This document shows positions 63,512 through 64,000 of a stretch of 64,000 nucleotides of DNA, piece by piece. The stretch spans positions 124,001-188,000 of the forward strand of contig NZ_MBUA01000001.1 of NCBI RefSeq assembly GCF_014332695.1. Reading direction: 5' to 3'. The notes beneath the pieces were generated by a model, which saw only the letters and a program-made list of their open reading frames with translations, made no database searches and was not told where the DNA came from. The translations under genes were made by a program, and so were the position numbers. Position 1 is the first letter of the stretch; each line of letters starts with the position of its first letter. The stretch comes from Flavihumibacter stibioxidans (GTDB lineage Bacteria > Bacteroidota > Bacteroidia > Chitinophagales > Chitinophagaceae).

Positions 63512-64000
63512 TTATCGATTTTTTATTGACTGTAATTGAACAAAGGCATTACCTATATGCTGGATGATATCACTGGCGAGCACGGACTCCATTCCTTTTT
63601 GCAGGCTGGCCAGTTCCCCGGCAAGTCCATGCACATAAACCCCCAGCAGGGCCGCCTGCTCCGGTGCATAACCACGCGCCAGTAAACCGGTAAGCATGCC
63701 CGTTAGTGCATCACCGCTGCCACCTTTTGCCATGGAAGCGTTGCCGCTGAAATTGAACCAGGCCCGGCCTCCGGGCATGGCAATAAAACTTCGGTGGCCT
63801 TTGAGGATGATGATATGCTGATGTTTTTTAGCCAGCTCAACAGCTTTTTGTAAGCGGCTGAAATCGCTGGTATGGGGTCCTGTCAGCCTGTCAAATTCTT
63901 TTGGGTGCGGCGTTAAAATAGAAAAGGGGGGGAGGGAAGACCACCATCCCGGGTTATATGAGAGCAGGTTCAGGGCATCGGCATCCCATACCATGGGCTG
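63512..64000 (-). CDS. nnrD: NAD(P)H-hydrate dehydratase domain (5' part outside window)
   Basis: 163 codons are visible, the C-terminal part of the kinase-like fold: PMVWDADALNLL, then TPHPKEFDRLTG, then ILKGHRSFI, and the nucleotide/substrate motif MAKGGSGDALTGML. This enzyme repairs hydrated NAD(P)H. In many bacteria it is fused to an N-terminal NnrE epimerase; that part, if present, lies beyond the right edge. It is upstream of the peptidase-like gene (3 nt), starting the operon within view. Confidence 0.92.
   Translation of the reverse strand, partial: QPMVWDADALNLLSYNPGWWSSLPPFSILTPHPKEFDRLTGPHTSDFSRLQKAVELAKKHQHIIILKGHRSFIAMPGGRAWFNFSGNASMAKGGSGDALTGMLTGLLARGYAPEQAALLGVYVHGLAGELASLQKGMESVLASDIIQHIGNAFVQLQSIKNR

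Overview
The window looks like a chromosomal segment of a Bacteroidota bacterium, most likely a member of the Chitinophagaceae or a close relative. The evidence is Bacteroidota-type promoters (TAnnTTTG) ahead of both tRNA genes, a secreted protein with a type IX secretion C-terminal domain, a GLPGLI protein paired with a TonB-receptor-like barrel, a SusA-like amylase, a DUF2851 protein and many Cys-lipidated or signal-peptide proteins. There is no transposase, integrase, phage gene or CRISPR array. The gene content is mostly housekeeping.

Layout. 1-5.5 kb: a degenerate dihydroorotase-like gene, tRNA-Pro(GGG), a secreted hydrolase, a remnant of a CoA-transferase gene, a HEAT-repeat protein and a lipoprotein. 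5.6-9.4 kb: a LuxR-type response regulator with its TPR histidine kinase, and an SGNH hydrolase. 9.4-19 kb: DinB, a broken SDR gene, a membrane iron-sulfur protein, a PyrR-like phosphoribosyltransferase, a DUF2279 protein, phosphoglucomutase, Pcm, an alpha/beta hydrolase, a DUF2520 oxidoreductase and an SRPBCC/GyrI protein. 19-25.8 kb: KdsC-like phosphatase, UbiA-family lipid prenyltransferase, Maf, DUF2851, OsmC, an outer-membrane protein, LipA and a phosphodiester glycosidase. 25.8-50 kb: the carbohydrate block (ROK glucokinase, sugar MFS, GlgA, GlgC, maltose-type MFS, GH13 amylase, GlgB, DPE2-type MalQ), interrupted by the GLPGLI/barrel pair, a TPR protein, ArgS, GtrA and DnaK. 50-64 kb: DUF2202, tRNA-Pro(CGG), a PhnA-like protein, a beta-lactamase-fold serine hydrolase, MATE, a T9SS cargo protein, a DEAD-box helicase, a FadR-type regulator, an EamA transporter, and an operon of NnrD, a peptidase-like lipoprotein and a Na/Ca antiporter.

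How it works together. Imported glucose or maltodextrin can be phosphorylated by the ROK kinase, converted to glucose-1-phosphate by the mutase at 13.8 kb, activated by GlgC and stored as glycogen by GlgA and GlgB. The GH13 enzyme and MalQ handle alpha-glucan breakdown and rearrangement. A 17-bp dyad, TGTGTA-N5-TACACA, lies just upstream of both the MFS/amylase operon and malQ, 15 kb apart, and is the best candidate for a shared, undescribed operator.

The other notable signal is two families of intergenic GC-rich palindromes, four copies each. One is built on GCGTCTGACGT and the other on CACCCGTCGGGTG. They sit at gene ends. Copies of the first family supply the stop codon of two or three genes and lie beside the two pseudogenes and at the end of an iron-sulfur gene that may have lost its usual partner, so they may mark past rearrangements.
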